Shown here in pieces: positions 17,629-26,323 of a stretch of 64,000 bases of DNA. Origin of the DNA: Cellvibrionales bacterium UBA1969 (GTDB taxonomy: Bacteria > Pseudomonadota > Gammaproteobacteria > Pseudomonadales > UBA7434); assembly GCA_002339085.1 (NCBI GenBank), contig DDDX01000060.1, positions 28,767-92,766 on the forward strand. The letters run 5' to 3'. Numbering within the stretch: position 1 is the stretch's first letter; the number at the start of each line of letters is the position of its first letter. A program made the translations under genes and the position numbers. A model generated the notes under the pieces. That model worked only from the letters and a program-made list of their open reading frames with translations. It was not told the DNA's origin and ran no database searches.

Positions 17629-19566
17629 GTGAACCATGAAAACCGCTACCCTACTTTTAGGGATAATGAAGAAGCTATACGCCAAGCTTTAAATAGCGCC
17701 AGTGTGCCTGCGCTGATGTCAGCCATGATGCTAATCGATGGTGACTTTTCACGATTAAATGGCAGTATTAAACCAGGGCAAGGCATGCTAGGTGAAGTGC
17801 AAGGCTTTATGTCAGCAGAAGATCAAGAGACGATAAGAGATGAAGCGCTCGAGGTTATCAAAGATTACCAACGCAATAACTTTATACTGCCCGAATTGCC
17901 CTGTGAGGAAAAACTGTATCAACTGATGTGCTTCACTGCAGGTCAAGATATCCCAAAAGATTCGAGTAAAATGATGCTAGAAGAGCTGGCATTAGAAAAC
18001 ACTGACCCGCGCGAGGTCTGTTTAGACTCTCGATTTAAAAAACCATTGAGTGAACATGCCGTGGTGGTTATCGGTGGCGGCATGTCGGGAATATTAGCGG
18101 CTATTCGCCTAAAACAGAATAATATCCCTTATATTTTGCTTGAAAAAAATCCCGACAAAGGGGGTACTTGGTATGAGAACTCATACCCAGGTGCACGCGT
18201 CGATATACCCGCTCAAATTTATTGCTACAGTTTTGAACCCAGTAATAGCTGGCAACAGTTCTACCCACAGCAAAAAGAATTAAAAACTTATTTTGATCAC
18301 TGCGTAGAAAAATATCAGCTGCAGGCTTGCATTCAGTACAACACCGAAGCCACCGCTGTCAATTGGGTTGAAAATCAAAAGCGCTGGCATATCACCACCC
18401 ATAATCATCATACCGGTGAACAATCAAAACTCATTGCTAACAGCGTCATATCAGCTGTTGGTCAGCTTAACCGACCTAAAATACCAGACATTCATGGGTC
18501 AGATTCCTTTGATGGTGCACAATTCCACAGTGCACAATTTCAACATCAACATGATTTAAGAGATAAAACAGTTGCCATTATTGGCAGTGGCGCCAGTGCT
18601 TTTCAGTTAGCGCCTGAAATTGCAAAAGTGGCAAAAAAAATGAAAGTTTTTCAACGCTCGCCTGCATGGATGTTTCCCAACCCAGGCTACCATGATGATA
18701 TTGACTCTGGTACACAGTGGTTGTTAACTCACATTCCCTTCTATGATCGTTTTTATCGATTCTTACTTTTCTGGGTATCCGCCGATGCCTTGCTACCAAC
18801 CTTAATAAGAGATGAAGATTGGCCCGATCAAGAGCGTTCAATCAATGCCGCTAATGACATGTACCGTGAGCATGCCACTGAGTGGATCAAGAGCCAGGTT
18901 AAAGACCCCGAGTTATTAAACAAGGTAGTCCCGCGTTATCCGCCCTTCGTAAAGCGTATTTTACAAGACAATGGCAGCTGGCTAGCTGCTTTACAACAAC
19001 CCCATGTTGAATTAATTACTGATAATATTAAAGCCATAGATGCAACAGGCATTCATCATCAATCGGCTTCTGAAGCACTGCATACCGAGGTTGATGTGAT
19101 TATTTATGCGACCGGATTTCATGCTAATAAATGGCTTTACCCGATGAATATTACTGGCAGAAATAATCAATCATTGAATACCCTATGGGGCGACAATCCA
19201 AAAGCCTATTTAGGTATTACTGTGCCTGAATTTCCCAACTTCTATTGTATGTATGGGCCAAATACTAACTTAGCACATGCAGGCACACTCTTTTTCAATT
19301 CTGAATGCCAAATTCGCTACATATTAAAGTGTATCGAGCTTCAAGTTAGCGCCAATGCCGATACTATTGAAATCAAATCAGAAGTGAATGAAGCCTATAA
19401 CCAACGCGTACAACATGAGTTTTCCAAAACAGTCTGGGTTCACGAAGGCGCCGGCAGTTGGTATAAAAACTCACAAGGTCACATCACCACAAATACCCCT
19501 TGGCGATTAGCCGACTATTGGCAATGGACCTTAGCGCCAGAGGCAGAGCAATTTACTGTTCAGTAA
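17629..19566 (+). CDS. Baeyer-Villiger flavin monooxygenase, HAPMO-like
   Basis: A 645-residue FAD/NADPH monooxygenase. It begins with GTG at 17629, with AGGA 7 bases upstream. Residues 1-140 form a helical extension like that of 4-hydroxyacetophenone monooxygenase, which has almost the same length. FAD motif GGGMSG (149-154), GGTWYENSYPGARVD (178-192) and NADPH motif GSGASA (319-324) are present. The Baeyer-Villiger fingerprint runs F294-x-G296-x3-H300-x3-F304: the usual Trp at the last position is Phe. The enzyme would insert oxygen next to a ketone to give an ester, which the neighbouring esterase could open. Confidence 0.88.
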   Translation: MNHENRYPTFRDNEEAIRQALNSASVPALMSAMMLIDGDFSRLNGSIKPGQGMLGEVQGFMSAEDQETIRDEALEVIKDYQRNNFILPELPCEEKLYQLMCFTAGQDIPKDSSKMMLEELALENTDPREVCLDSRFKKPLSEHAVVVIGGGMSGILAAIRLKQNNIPYILLEKNPDKGGTWYENSYPGARVDIPAQIYCYSFEPSNSWQQFYPQQKELKTYFDHCVEKYQLQACIQYNTEATAVNWVENQKRWHITTHNHHTGEQSKLIANSVISAVGQLNRPKIPDIHGSDSFDGAQFHSAQFQHQHDLRDKTVAIIGSGASAFQLAPEIAKVAKKMKVFQRSPAWMFPNPGYHDDIDSGTQWLLTHIPFYDRFYRFLLFWVSADALLPTLIRDEDWPDQERSINAANDMYREHATEWIKSQVKDPELLNKVVPRYPPFVKRILQDNGSWLAALQQPHVELITDNIKAIDATGIHHQSASEALHTEVDVIIYATGFHANKWLYPMNITGRNNQSLNTLWGDNPKAYLGITVPEFPNFYCMYGPNTNLAHAGTLFFNSECQIRYILKCIELQVSANADTIEIKSEVNEAYNQRVQHEFSKTVWVHEGAGSWYKNSQGHITTNTPWRLADYWQWTLAPEAEQFTVQ

Positions 19567-19597
19567 TAATATTACTTATCCTGCATGGAGAAATACT

Positions 19598-20395
19598 ATG
19601 AACATACCATTACAGCAACAACTAGCAGGGCAAACAGCCATTATCACTGGTGGGGCTGGTGGCATCGGTAGAGCAACCGCTGCCAGACTGATAAGTGAGG
19701 GTGCGCAAGTGGTGATTACTGATATTAATAACGATGCTGGTCATGCGGCCGCTAAAATGCTGGGAGATCAAGCTTTATTTGTTCAGCATGACGTGACCCA
19801 AGCTAGCCAATGGCAAAATGTTATTGATCACACTATTTCAGCTTACGGCAATCTTAACATTCTGGTTAACAACGCAGGCGTGTGTATATTTAATGGTTTA
19901 TTGGACTATTCCTTAGAGGAAATTCAGACTACCTTAAACATTAATTTGCTGTCCGTGATGCTGGGAACTCAAGCCGCGGCACCGCATATTTTCAAAGCCG
20001 GTGGCGGCGCCATTATTAATATGTCATCGTCAGAAGGTTTGTCTTCTGTGAATGGCTTATCGGCATATATTGCATCAAAATGGGCGGTGCGTGGTTACAC
20101 CAAGGCATCGGCGATGGAGTTAGGGCCTTTGGGTATTCGCGTTAATTCGGTTCACCCTGGTGGAGTGAATACTCCGATGGCCAATCCAACCGCATTGGAG
20201 AAAACTGAATTTGATGAGCCTTATAAAAAATATCCCGCTCAACACGGTGCCGAACCTGAAAACATTGCCAGCGTGGTTGCGTTTTTAGCCAGCGCAGATG
20301 CTGTGCATTGCATGGGGGCAGAAATAGCCGTTGACGGAGGCATGACGACGGGCAAATACATCGACTTTTTACCCGGCTCACCTAACCCCGTATAA
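19598..20395 (+). CDS. SDR family oxidoreductase, hydroxysteroid dehydrogenase-like
   Basis: A 265-residue SDR with TGGAGGIG, NNAGVCIF, MSSSEGL and YIASK motifs, and a HPGGVNTPM stretch. The overall pattern is that of 3-alpha/20-beta-hydroxysteroid dehydrogenases, to which the SDR at 49570 is also similar (both have the ASKWAVRG or SSKWAVRG helix and SVHPGG/SLHPGG). GGAG precedes the ATG. It closes the esterase-SDR-BVMO-SDR set. Substrate cannot be read from sequence; secondary alcohols of cyclic compounds are likely. Confidence 0.87.
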   Translation: MNIPLQQQLAGQTAIITGGAGGIGRATAARLISEGAQVVITDINNDAGHAAAKMLGDQALFVQHDVTQASQWQNVIDHTISAYGNLNILVNNAGVCIFNGLLDYSLEEIQTTLNINLLSVMLGTQAAAPHIFKAGGGAIINMSSSEGLSSVNGLSAYIASKWAVRGYTKASAMELGPLGIRVNSVHPGGVNTPMANPTALEKTEFDEPYKKYPAQHGAEPENIASVVAFLASADAVHCMGAEIAVDGGMTTGKYIDFLPGSPNPV

Positions 20396-20416
20396 AAAAT
20401 TTCAGAATTGGATCAG

Positions 20417-20953
20417 TTAAGGGTTGAGAAGTTGGACTGAATCGCTCCGCCTAATGATGCCACCCTTGGTGATTTTAGCGCATAAACCGCCATGACCTAA
20501 CATCGCAGCAAAACCGCCTTGGCCCAGCACCTGCTCCATTCGCGAGCAAGGGTCGCATAAGGCATTTGTTTCAACTTCGGCTTCACCGATACGAAGCCGT
20601 TGATGTCGAATCGCAGTTAAGTTAATACCACTGACGACTAAGTTTCTTCGTAGCATAGCCGGCACTACCGGTTGATGGTCGCCAAAAATATCGCCCTGAC
20701 CTTGACCACGACGCAACGCCATGAAATATTCTATTTGAGCAATATATTCTTCACTAATAATAGTGATTTGCCGAGCTGAACCCGGCTTACCTTGACAACG
20801 TCGATCGCCTTCCAAGCCCAAACCCTCAACCGCGAGAACCTGCTCAACCTCAAGCATTGGAACTTTTCTAGCGGGTCGAAGACCAATCCAATTCAACTGA
20901 CCTGCTGGTAAATGCTTAGTATAAGTACGAACAAGTTGGTAGTGGCTATTAAT
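20417..20953 (-). CDS. MOSC domain protein, start codon unusual
   Basis: A small MOSC-domain protein, the sulfur-carrier module of molybdenum cofactor sulfurases and of YiiM-like proteins. GLEGDRRCQGKPGSARQ is the MOSC hallmark and C in NALCDPCSRME is the likely sulfur-binding cysteine. The first usual start in frame is TTG at 20896, but LPAGQLNWIGLRP-type coding sense continues upstream. Between the purC stop at 20981 and that TTG are 28 sense codons with no ATG, GTG or TTG. The ATT at 20953 has AGAGGA nine bases before it, so I give that as the tentative start (178 residues). The purC stop is in the same frame. Confidence 0.72.
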   Translation of the reverse strand: MNSHYQLVRTYTKHLPAGQLNWIGLRPARKVPMLEVEQVLAVEGLGLEGDRRCQGKPGSARQITIISEEYIAQIEYFMALRRGQGQGDIFGDHQPVVPAMLRRNLVVSGINLTAIRHQRLRIGEAEVETNALCDPCSRMEQVLGQGGFAAMLGHGGLCAKITKGGIIRRSDSVQLLNP

Positions 20954-20980
20954 TGACTTAAATCCTCTCGCGCGACTCTT

Positions 20981-22093
20981 CTATCGAATTAAACCATAAC
21001 GATCATTCAACACATCAAGAATTTCTGCTTGCGGGTTGTCTGACTGCGGCAGAGAATGGCCAATAATTTTCTCAGCTAGTCCAACATAAGTCGATGAGAC
21101 TTCCATTAACACCGCCTCTGGAAGCTCGTTATCTTTAGCTAGAGCGGTACGCTCAGTCATGCGATCTTTATTCAATAAAATGTCTGAATCAGGGAAATGA
21201 TTTAATAACAATTGGCGAAATGCTTCTTTAGAATTTTCAACCACCTTGCCCTGCCGAAATTGCTCGCCGTCCCACATTCGCGATGAATCAGGCGTACCGA
21301 CTTCATCCATGTAAATCAGTTTATCGTTTCCTTTAGCATCTTTGACATAACCAAATTCAAATTTAGTGTCGACAAAAATCTGGTCAAGCTTCTCTAAAGC
21401 GGAACTAATCACTTCAAAACCTTCACGCAACAGTGTTTCGTAATGGTCAATATCACTGGCTTGCTGAAATTTAAACGCCGAAATATTCTGTTCAATATCG
21501 GCTCTTGTGACATTCACATCATCGACTTCTGGAACGCCAGGAATACCTTGCAAAATACCCTTAGTAGACGGCGTGATTAATAATTCAGATAATTTTTGAT
21601 CGCGGGTTAAGCCTTCAGGTAATTGAATGCCACAAAACGTTCGCTCCCCTTTACTGTAAGATCGCCACATCGAGCCAGTGATATATTGACGCGCAATCGC
21701 TTCAATCATAACCGGTCTTGCTTTCTGGACAATCCAAACTAAGGGGTGAGGTACCGCTAAAATATGGCTATCGGCTAAACCTTGCTGACGAAATAAATTA
21801 AACCAATGATTAGAGATGGCATTTAATGAAGCACCCTTGCCCGGCACACCGGCCATACCACCCTCGCCTTGCCAAATACATTCAAAGGCTGAAATACGAT
21901 CACTGATCACCATCACAGCCAACTCTGAATCGGGCGCCACATCATAGTCTTCACTCGCGATAAGTCTCTGACTGTCGGCTTGACTCAGCCAATAAACAGA
22001 ACGAACCTTGCCACTGTGGACAGGCAGTTCAGTTTGAATAGGAAGATGATTACTAACGGCTAAAACACGATCAGCAGAAGAAGATAGGCTCAT
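20981..22093 (-). CDS. purC: Phosphoribosylaminoimidazolesuccinocarboxamide synthase PurC
   Basis: A 370-residue SAICAR synthetase, the step of purine synthesis that joins aspartate to CAIR using ATP. Key segments are [10 protein letters not shown] near the N-terminus, [21 protein letters not shown] and [15 protein letters not shown], all characteristic of the longer PurC form found in many gammaproteobacteria and yeast rather than the 237-residue E. coli type. It is cytosolic. The 266 bases upstream separate it from the divergent extradiol dioxygenase. It ends in TAG, directly in frame with the MOSC gene. Confidence 0.95.
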   Translation of the reverse strand: MSLSSSADRVLAVSNHLPIQTELPVHSGKVRSVYWLSQADSQRLIASEDYDVAPDSELAVMVISDRISAFECIWQGEGGMAGVPGKGASLNAISNHWFNLFRQQGLADSHILAVPHPLVWIVQKARPVMIEAIARQYITGSMWRSYSKGERTFCGIQLPEGLTRDQKLSELLITPSTKGILQGIPGVPEVDDVNVTRADIEQNISAFKFQQASDIDHYETLLREGFEVISSALEKLDQIFVDTKFEFGYVKDAKGNDKLIYMDEVGTPDSSRMWDGEQFRQGKVVENSKEAFRQLLLNHFPDSDILLNKDRMTERTALAKDNELPEAVLMEVSSTYVGLAEKIIGHSLPQSDNPQAEILDVLNDRYGLIR

Positions 22094-22115
22094 AAGATTT
22101 TTCTCGAAAGGCTAA

Positions 22116-22289
22116 AAAACCAATAATTATAAATCAGCTGAGCGCTATGCACTAGAGAGTATTGGTGAAAATTGGTCTCATTATCCGGTTTTTGTGCCCT
22201 CTGAGCAAAAAGTGGAGAACTTAGGTGGGTTACAAGCTGTCAATCTACCTATTACCACGATAGTCAATACTGGAATTAGCAAAGTATAA
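22116..22289 (+). pseudogene. Possible coding remnant without start codon
   Basis: Between divergent purC and the extradiol gene there is an open frame of about 58 codons closed by TAA stops on both sides. It reads like protein (SAERYALESIGENWSHYP, then LPITTIVNTG) but has no in-frame ATG, GTG or TTG near its beginning. I do not recognise it. It may be the tail of a lost gene, or chance. Confidence 0.25.
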
Positions 22290-22359
22290 TAAAATTCTTG
22301 GCAGAGAAATATTAATCCCTTCACCTCGGTTATTTACTAATTAGATAATAGGAAACATT

Positions 22360-23268
22360 ATGAGCGTTGCAAACTTAGCTTACATTCATATTAGCGAAAC
22401 AGAACAAGGCTCATGGAGCAATTTTGGTGCAAATATCCTAGGTCTCATGCCCATTGAACGGCCCGACTTCAATGATCACAGTTTTCTTAAAATGGATTAC
22501 GCGCCGTTTAGAATATTAGTCTCAACTGCAGAACAAGGCCAAATGCTTGGCTGTGGCTGGGATATGGGCAGTAAAGAAAATTATCAAGCCATGATTGCTA
22601 AGCTCGAAGCGGCTAACGCCACGGTTACTGCTGGCGATGCACAAGGGGCTAAGTTACGCTGCGTCACCGAGTACGCTAGCTCTAACGACCCTTCAGGCAA
22701 CCCCTTTGAAATATTTTACGGCCGAACGACAACGGTCGAATGCGATGTGCCATTTGTATCGCCAGTAGGCATCGATAAATTTGTCACCGGAGATATGGGC
22801 TTGGGCCATGCTGTCATACCCGCACCATTGACCGAAGAAACGCATGCATTTTATATTGATACCATGGGCTTCGGCATGAGCGATGATTTACGTATGCCGC
22901 CGCCTGCTGATGGGGCACCTGAATTACGTATTATTTTTATGCATGCCAGCAACTCACGGCACCATAGTTTGGCGCTAGCCAACTTCCCCCACCCGGTCGG
23001 CATCGTGCATATGATGTTTGAAGTCACCAGCATTGATGAAGTTGGGGCTTGTCTCGATCGCGTTAATCAAGCGAATGTGCCTATTATGTCTACCCTAGGC
23101 AGGCACTGTAATGACAACATGCTGAGCTTTTACTCAGTGGGCCCTGGAGGTATAGCTGTCGAATTTGGCTACGATGGATTACAAATTGATGACTGGAGTC
23201 AATTCCCTCCCACCGAATCGACAGAGGGTGATTTTTGGGGGCATGCTTATCAGCCCATGCCAACTTAA
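22360..23268 (+). CDS. Type I extradiol dioxygenase, HsaC/BphC-like (VOC superfamily)
   Basis: A 302-residue two-domain VOC protein. The C-terminal domain carries the likely Fe(II) triad: H150 in GLGHAV, a His of the RHHSLAL segment (201-202) and E268 in AVEFGY, together with H249 and Y258, as in 2,3-dihydroxybiphenyl 1,2-dioxygenase and HsaC. It would open a catechol ring next to the hydroxyls. It is cytosolic and begins a rightward run that also contains an HsaA-like hydroxylase (28690), the enzyme class that makes catechols for HsaC. No meta-cleavage hydrolase of the HsaD type is next to it. Confidence 0.85.
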   Translation: MSVANLAYIHISETEQGSWSNFGANILGLMPIERPDFNDHSFLKMDYAPFRILVSTAEQGQMLGCGWDMGSKENYQAMIAKLEAANATVTAGDAQGAKLRCVTEYASSNDPSGNPFEIFYGRTTTVECDVPFVSPVGIDKFVTGDMGLGHAVIPAPLTEETHAFYIDTMGFGMSDDLRMPPPADGAPELRIIFMHASNSRHHSLALANFPHPVGIVHMMFEVTSIDEVGACLDRVNQANVPIMSTLGRHCNDNMLSFYSVGPGGIAVEFGYDGLQIDDWSQFPPTESTEGDFWGHAYQPMPT

Positions 23269-23289
23269 TTGACGCTGAGAGGCGCTTTT

Positions 23290-24960
23290 ATGTGGCAAAA
23301 ACCGTTACTACTGACTTCAACGGAAAAAGGACAGGCAAAAATCCTTCAACACAATGCTTTAGTCTATATATTCTTGGTGTTTTTTTTAAGTAGCGCCGCC
23401 ATAGCTGAACCAAAAAAAGATTTATCCTCCCAACAACTAGAAGACAGTCGAGATGCCTGGGTTCCCAGCGACAAAATTGGCGAACTGTATTTGGCACAGT
23501 GCAGCGTTTGCCATGGTAATAATCTAGAGGGCAAAGCTATTGGCCCACCTTTAGTTAACAATGCCCTCCTTCACGGCGAAAGCCTTGATCGTTTGATAAA
23601 AAATATTAGCGACGGCTTCATCAATAGTGGTATGCCGGCTTGGAAAAAAAGCTTAACTCAAAATCAAATAAAAGCCTTAGCCGTCTATATCTTAGAAAAG
23701 CGAACAACTAAAGGGCTTGATGCCATTCTCGGTGTCGGCACACGACCACAAATCCCAAATACTATCCAAACTACTGAACAACACAAATTAACACTCAAAA
23801 AAATTCATGATGGTTTAACCCACCCCTATGCCATAGCGCCTTTAAATAACGGAAATATTTTAATCAGTGAAAAAGCCATAGGCTTAAGTCTACTAAGCGA
23901 CGATGGAAAAACTAAAACACTCATCAAAAATACGCCAAAAGTATTTAATGATGGTATCGTGCGTGGCTCTACTTATACGGGCAGTGGCTGGTTGCACGAT
24001 GTTGAGATTCACCCTCAATATAAAGATAACGGCTGGATATATCTCTCTCATGGTCATCGCTGCGAAAAATGTAATACTCTAAGTCAGCAAACAAATGAAC
24101 CTGTTGTTATGGTTCAATTAGTTCGTGGTCGCATTGTAGGCGACCAGTGGGTTGATCAAGAAATTATTTGGCGAGCCAAGCCTGAGGCCTATATTAACGG
24201 TGCTGAAGTTGGTATGGGTGCAAGAATAGCTTTTGACAACGCAGGCTACGTCTATTTAACCCTTGGTAATATGCTGGCCAATTATGCTGGCGCTCAAGAT
24301 TTAGATAAACCCTTTGGGAAAATACTTCGACTGCATGATGATGGTCGCATCCCCTCTGACAATCCATTTTTTGACAACAAAAAAGCTTTGCCTTCGATTT
24401 GGACTTTGGGTCATCGCAACCCCCAAGGTATTAGTTTTGACAAAAAACAAAATGTCCTTTGGCAAAGTGAACATGGCCCTCGTGGCGGGGATGAAGCAAA
24501 CGTGCTGCTGCCAGGCCGAAATTATGGCTGGCCATTAGTGAGCCTTGGCCTAGATTATGATGGTGCTCCCATTCATTACGGTGAACAATTAGGTATAAAG
24601 TTTGATCCAAAAAATTTAACCCCGACTAAAATTGACTGGACCCCTTCCCTCGGTGTTTCAAGCATTGCTTTTTATCAACTGAAAGACTCAGACGGTTTTG
24701 ATAATATCAATGAAGCTTCTACTTATTTCTCAAAATGGCAAAATGACTTACTCGTTGCCACCTTAGCTAGCAACGATTTACTGAGAGTCACGACTGATAA
24801 AGATGAGATCATAAATACTGAAATTATCGTCAAAGATATTGGCCGCATTAGGGATGTTGAGCCAGGCTGGAATGGTGAGATATATCTATTATTAGAACAC
24901 TCAACTGGCAGTACTATTATTATCATGCAGCAAGCAGACCAACCCAAGAAGGCGTCATAA
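23290..24960 (+). CDS. Exported cytochrome c - PQQ sugar dehydrogenase fusion
   Basis: A 556-residue periplasmic protein. The ATG at 23290 (GAGAGG eight bases upstream) gives a signal peptide ending SSAAIA. A class I cytochrome c domain follows with CSVCH (71-75) and a probable axial Met115 in SGMPAW. From about residue 155 a six-bladed soluble aldose dehydrogenase domain begins (LTHPYAIAPL, LGHRNPQGISFD, SEHGPRGGDEANVL), the PQQ-binding type. The fusion would oxidise an alcohol or sugar and pass electrons through its own haem to the respiratory chain. The ATG comes 21 bases after the dioxygenase stop. Confidence 0.88.
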   Translation: MWQKPLLLTSTEKGQAKILQHNALVYIFLVFFLSSAAIAEPKKDLSSQQLEDSRDAWVPSDKIGELYLAQCSVCHGNNLEGKAIGPPLVNNALLHGESLDRLIKNISDGFINSGMPAWKKSLTQNQIKALAVYILEKRTTKGLDAILGVGTRPQIPNTIQTTEQHKLTLKKIHDGLTHPYAIAPLNNGNILISEKAIGLSLLSDDGKTKTLIKNTPKVFNDGIVRGSTYTGSGWLHDVEIHPQYKDNGWIYLSHGHRCEKCNTLSQQTNEPVVMVQLVRGRIVGDQWVDQEIIWRAKPEAYINGAEVGMGARIAFDNAGYVYLTLGNMLANYAGAQDLDKPFGKILRLHDDGRIPSDNPFFDNKKALPSIWTLGHRNPQGISFDKKQNVLWQSEHGPRGGDEANVLLPGRNYGWPLVSLGLDYDGAPIHYGEQLGIKFDPKNLTPTKIDWTPSLGVSSIAFYQLKDSDGFDNINEASTYFSKWQNDLLVATLASNDLLRVTTDKDEIINTEIIVKDIGRIRDVEPGWNGEIYLLLEHSTGSTIIIMQQADQPKKAS

Positions 24961-24961
24961 A

Positions 24962-25375
24962 ATGTCAATAGAAAAACAAAAAAAATTTATAACAAAATTT
25001 ATTAACGCCATGAGTGAGGGTGATAGCGATGCCATTATCAACGCTTATCACCCAGAGGGTCGCGTAGAAACTATGGGCAATACTTTAATTTCTGGCAGTC
25101 GTGGCCTCGATGAAATTAAAAGCTTCGCCCCCGCAGTTCTAGAATCTTTTCCAAATAAACTTACATTCACCATTAAAAATATTACCGCTGAGGATAACCG
25201 TGTTGCAGTAGAAGCCGAATCGAGTGGTGAGCATATTTCAGGCAAACATTATAATAACCAATACCATTTTTTGTTTGAGCTAAAAGACGAAAAAATTTAC
25301 CGGCTAAAAGAATATATGGACACTGAATTGGTTACTGATATTCTCTGTGGCGGTCAAAGACCAAATCAATCGTAA
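24962..25375 (+). CDS. SnoaL/NTF2-like small protein
   Basis: A 137-residue soluble protein of the nuclear-transport-factor-2/SnoaL fold: helical N-terminus (KFITKFINAMSEGDSDAIINAYHP), then alternating strands ending FELKDEKIYRLKEYMDTE. Members of this fold are isomerases, cyclases, dehydratases or binding proteins for polyketides and steroids (ketosteroid isomerase shares it). It starts one base after the previous stop, so it is coupled to the PQQ dehydrogenase gene. I do not see the ketosteroid isomerase catalytic set clearly, so only the fold is claimed. Confidence 0.75.
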   Translation: MSIEKQKKFITKFINAMSEGDSDAIINAYHPEGRVETMGNTLISGSRGLDEIKSFAPAVLESFPNKLTFTIKNITAEDNRVAVEAESSGEHISGKHYNNQYHFLFELKDEKIYRLKEYMDTELVTDILCGGQRPNQS

Positions 25376-25410
25376 CCCTCAGTAAATTAGGCATATAAAA
25401 AGGATAGATC

Positions 25411-26289
25411 ATGGCACTAAAAAAAAATCGAGTCGTATTAGTCACTGGCGGTAGCCGCGGAGTAGGTAAAGGAACGGCACTAGCACTCGGCGCAACAGGT
25501 GCCACTGTTTATGTATCGGGTCGCTCGAGCAGTGATGGCCAAACAACTGCCCTACCTGGCAATATCCATACCACTGCTGAAGAGATTACCGCCAGAGGGG
25601 GTAAGGGGATTGCTGTTATTTGCGATCACACAGATGACCAACAAATTGCAGCCTTGATTGATCAGATTATTGACGAGCAGGGACGAATTGATATTCTAGT
25701 TAATAATGTTTACCAAGTCCCTGATGATATGCTTGAATGGCAACCCTTCTGGAAACGTCCCCTCGATGATCACTGGCAAGCAATGATTGATTTAGGTCTG
25801 CGCGCACATTACGTTGCCAGTTACTACGCCGCGCCTCATATGATCAAACAAGCAGCCGGTATGATTGTCAACATTTCATCACCCGGTGCTCGATGTTATC
25901 TTCACTCGGTCATTTATGGCGTGGGGAAGGCCGGCAAAGATAAAATGATGCACGACATGGCTAAAGAGTTACGTGAATACAATGTTGCTGCCCTCGCTAT
26001 TTGGCCCGGCATTGTTAAAACCGAACGCTTAGCTCCCGCCATTGAAGCTGACGCACTGCCAGACGAATACGAACCATTAAAGCCCGGAATGGAATCGCCA
26101 GAATACCCTGGAAGAATTATCGATGCGATTGCAAAAGCCGATAATTATATGGATTACTCAGGTCGCTCATGGTGGAACTCCGAACTGGGTAATGAATTAG
26201 ACATTCAAGACATTGACGGTGCGCAACCCATGTCTTATGCACCCTTTATGGGTGAGCCAGGCATTCCACCTGAAGCAATGGTAAAATAG
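25411..26289 (+). CDS. SDR family oxidoreductase, DHRS1-like
   Basis: A 292-residue SDR with TGGSRGVG (12-19) and a NNVY motif in place of NNAG, NISSPGARCY and YGVGKAGKDKM (catalytic Tyr and Lys), and an IWPGIVKTE segment. These features match DHRS1-type dehydrogenases, which in animals act on steroids and other carbonyl compounds. It has a good AAGGA site before the ATG and lies 35 bases after the SnoaL-like gene, in the same rightward run. Cytosolic NADPH-linked carbonyl reduction is the likely chemistry. Confidence 0.83.
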   Translation: MALKKNRVVLVTGGSRGVGKGTALALGATGATVYVSGRSSSDGQTTALPGNIHTTAEEITARGGKGIAVICDHTDDQQIAALIDQIIDEQGRIDILVNNVYQVPDDMLEWQPFWKRPLDDHWQAMIDLGLRAHYVASYYAAPHMIKQAAGMIVNISSPGARCYLHSVIYGVGKAGKDKMMHDMAKELREYNVAALAIWPGIVKTERLAPAIEADALPDEYEPLKPGMESPEYPGRIIDAIAKADNYMDYSGRSWWNSELGNELDIQDIDGAQPMSYAPFMGEPGIPPEAMVK

Positions 26290-26323
26290 AACTTTAGCGA
26301 TGATATTCAAGGCATAATGAGCA

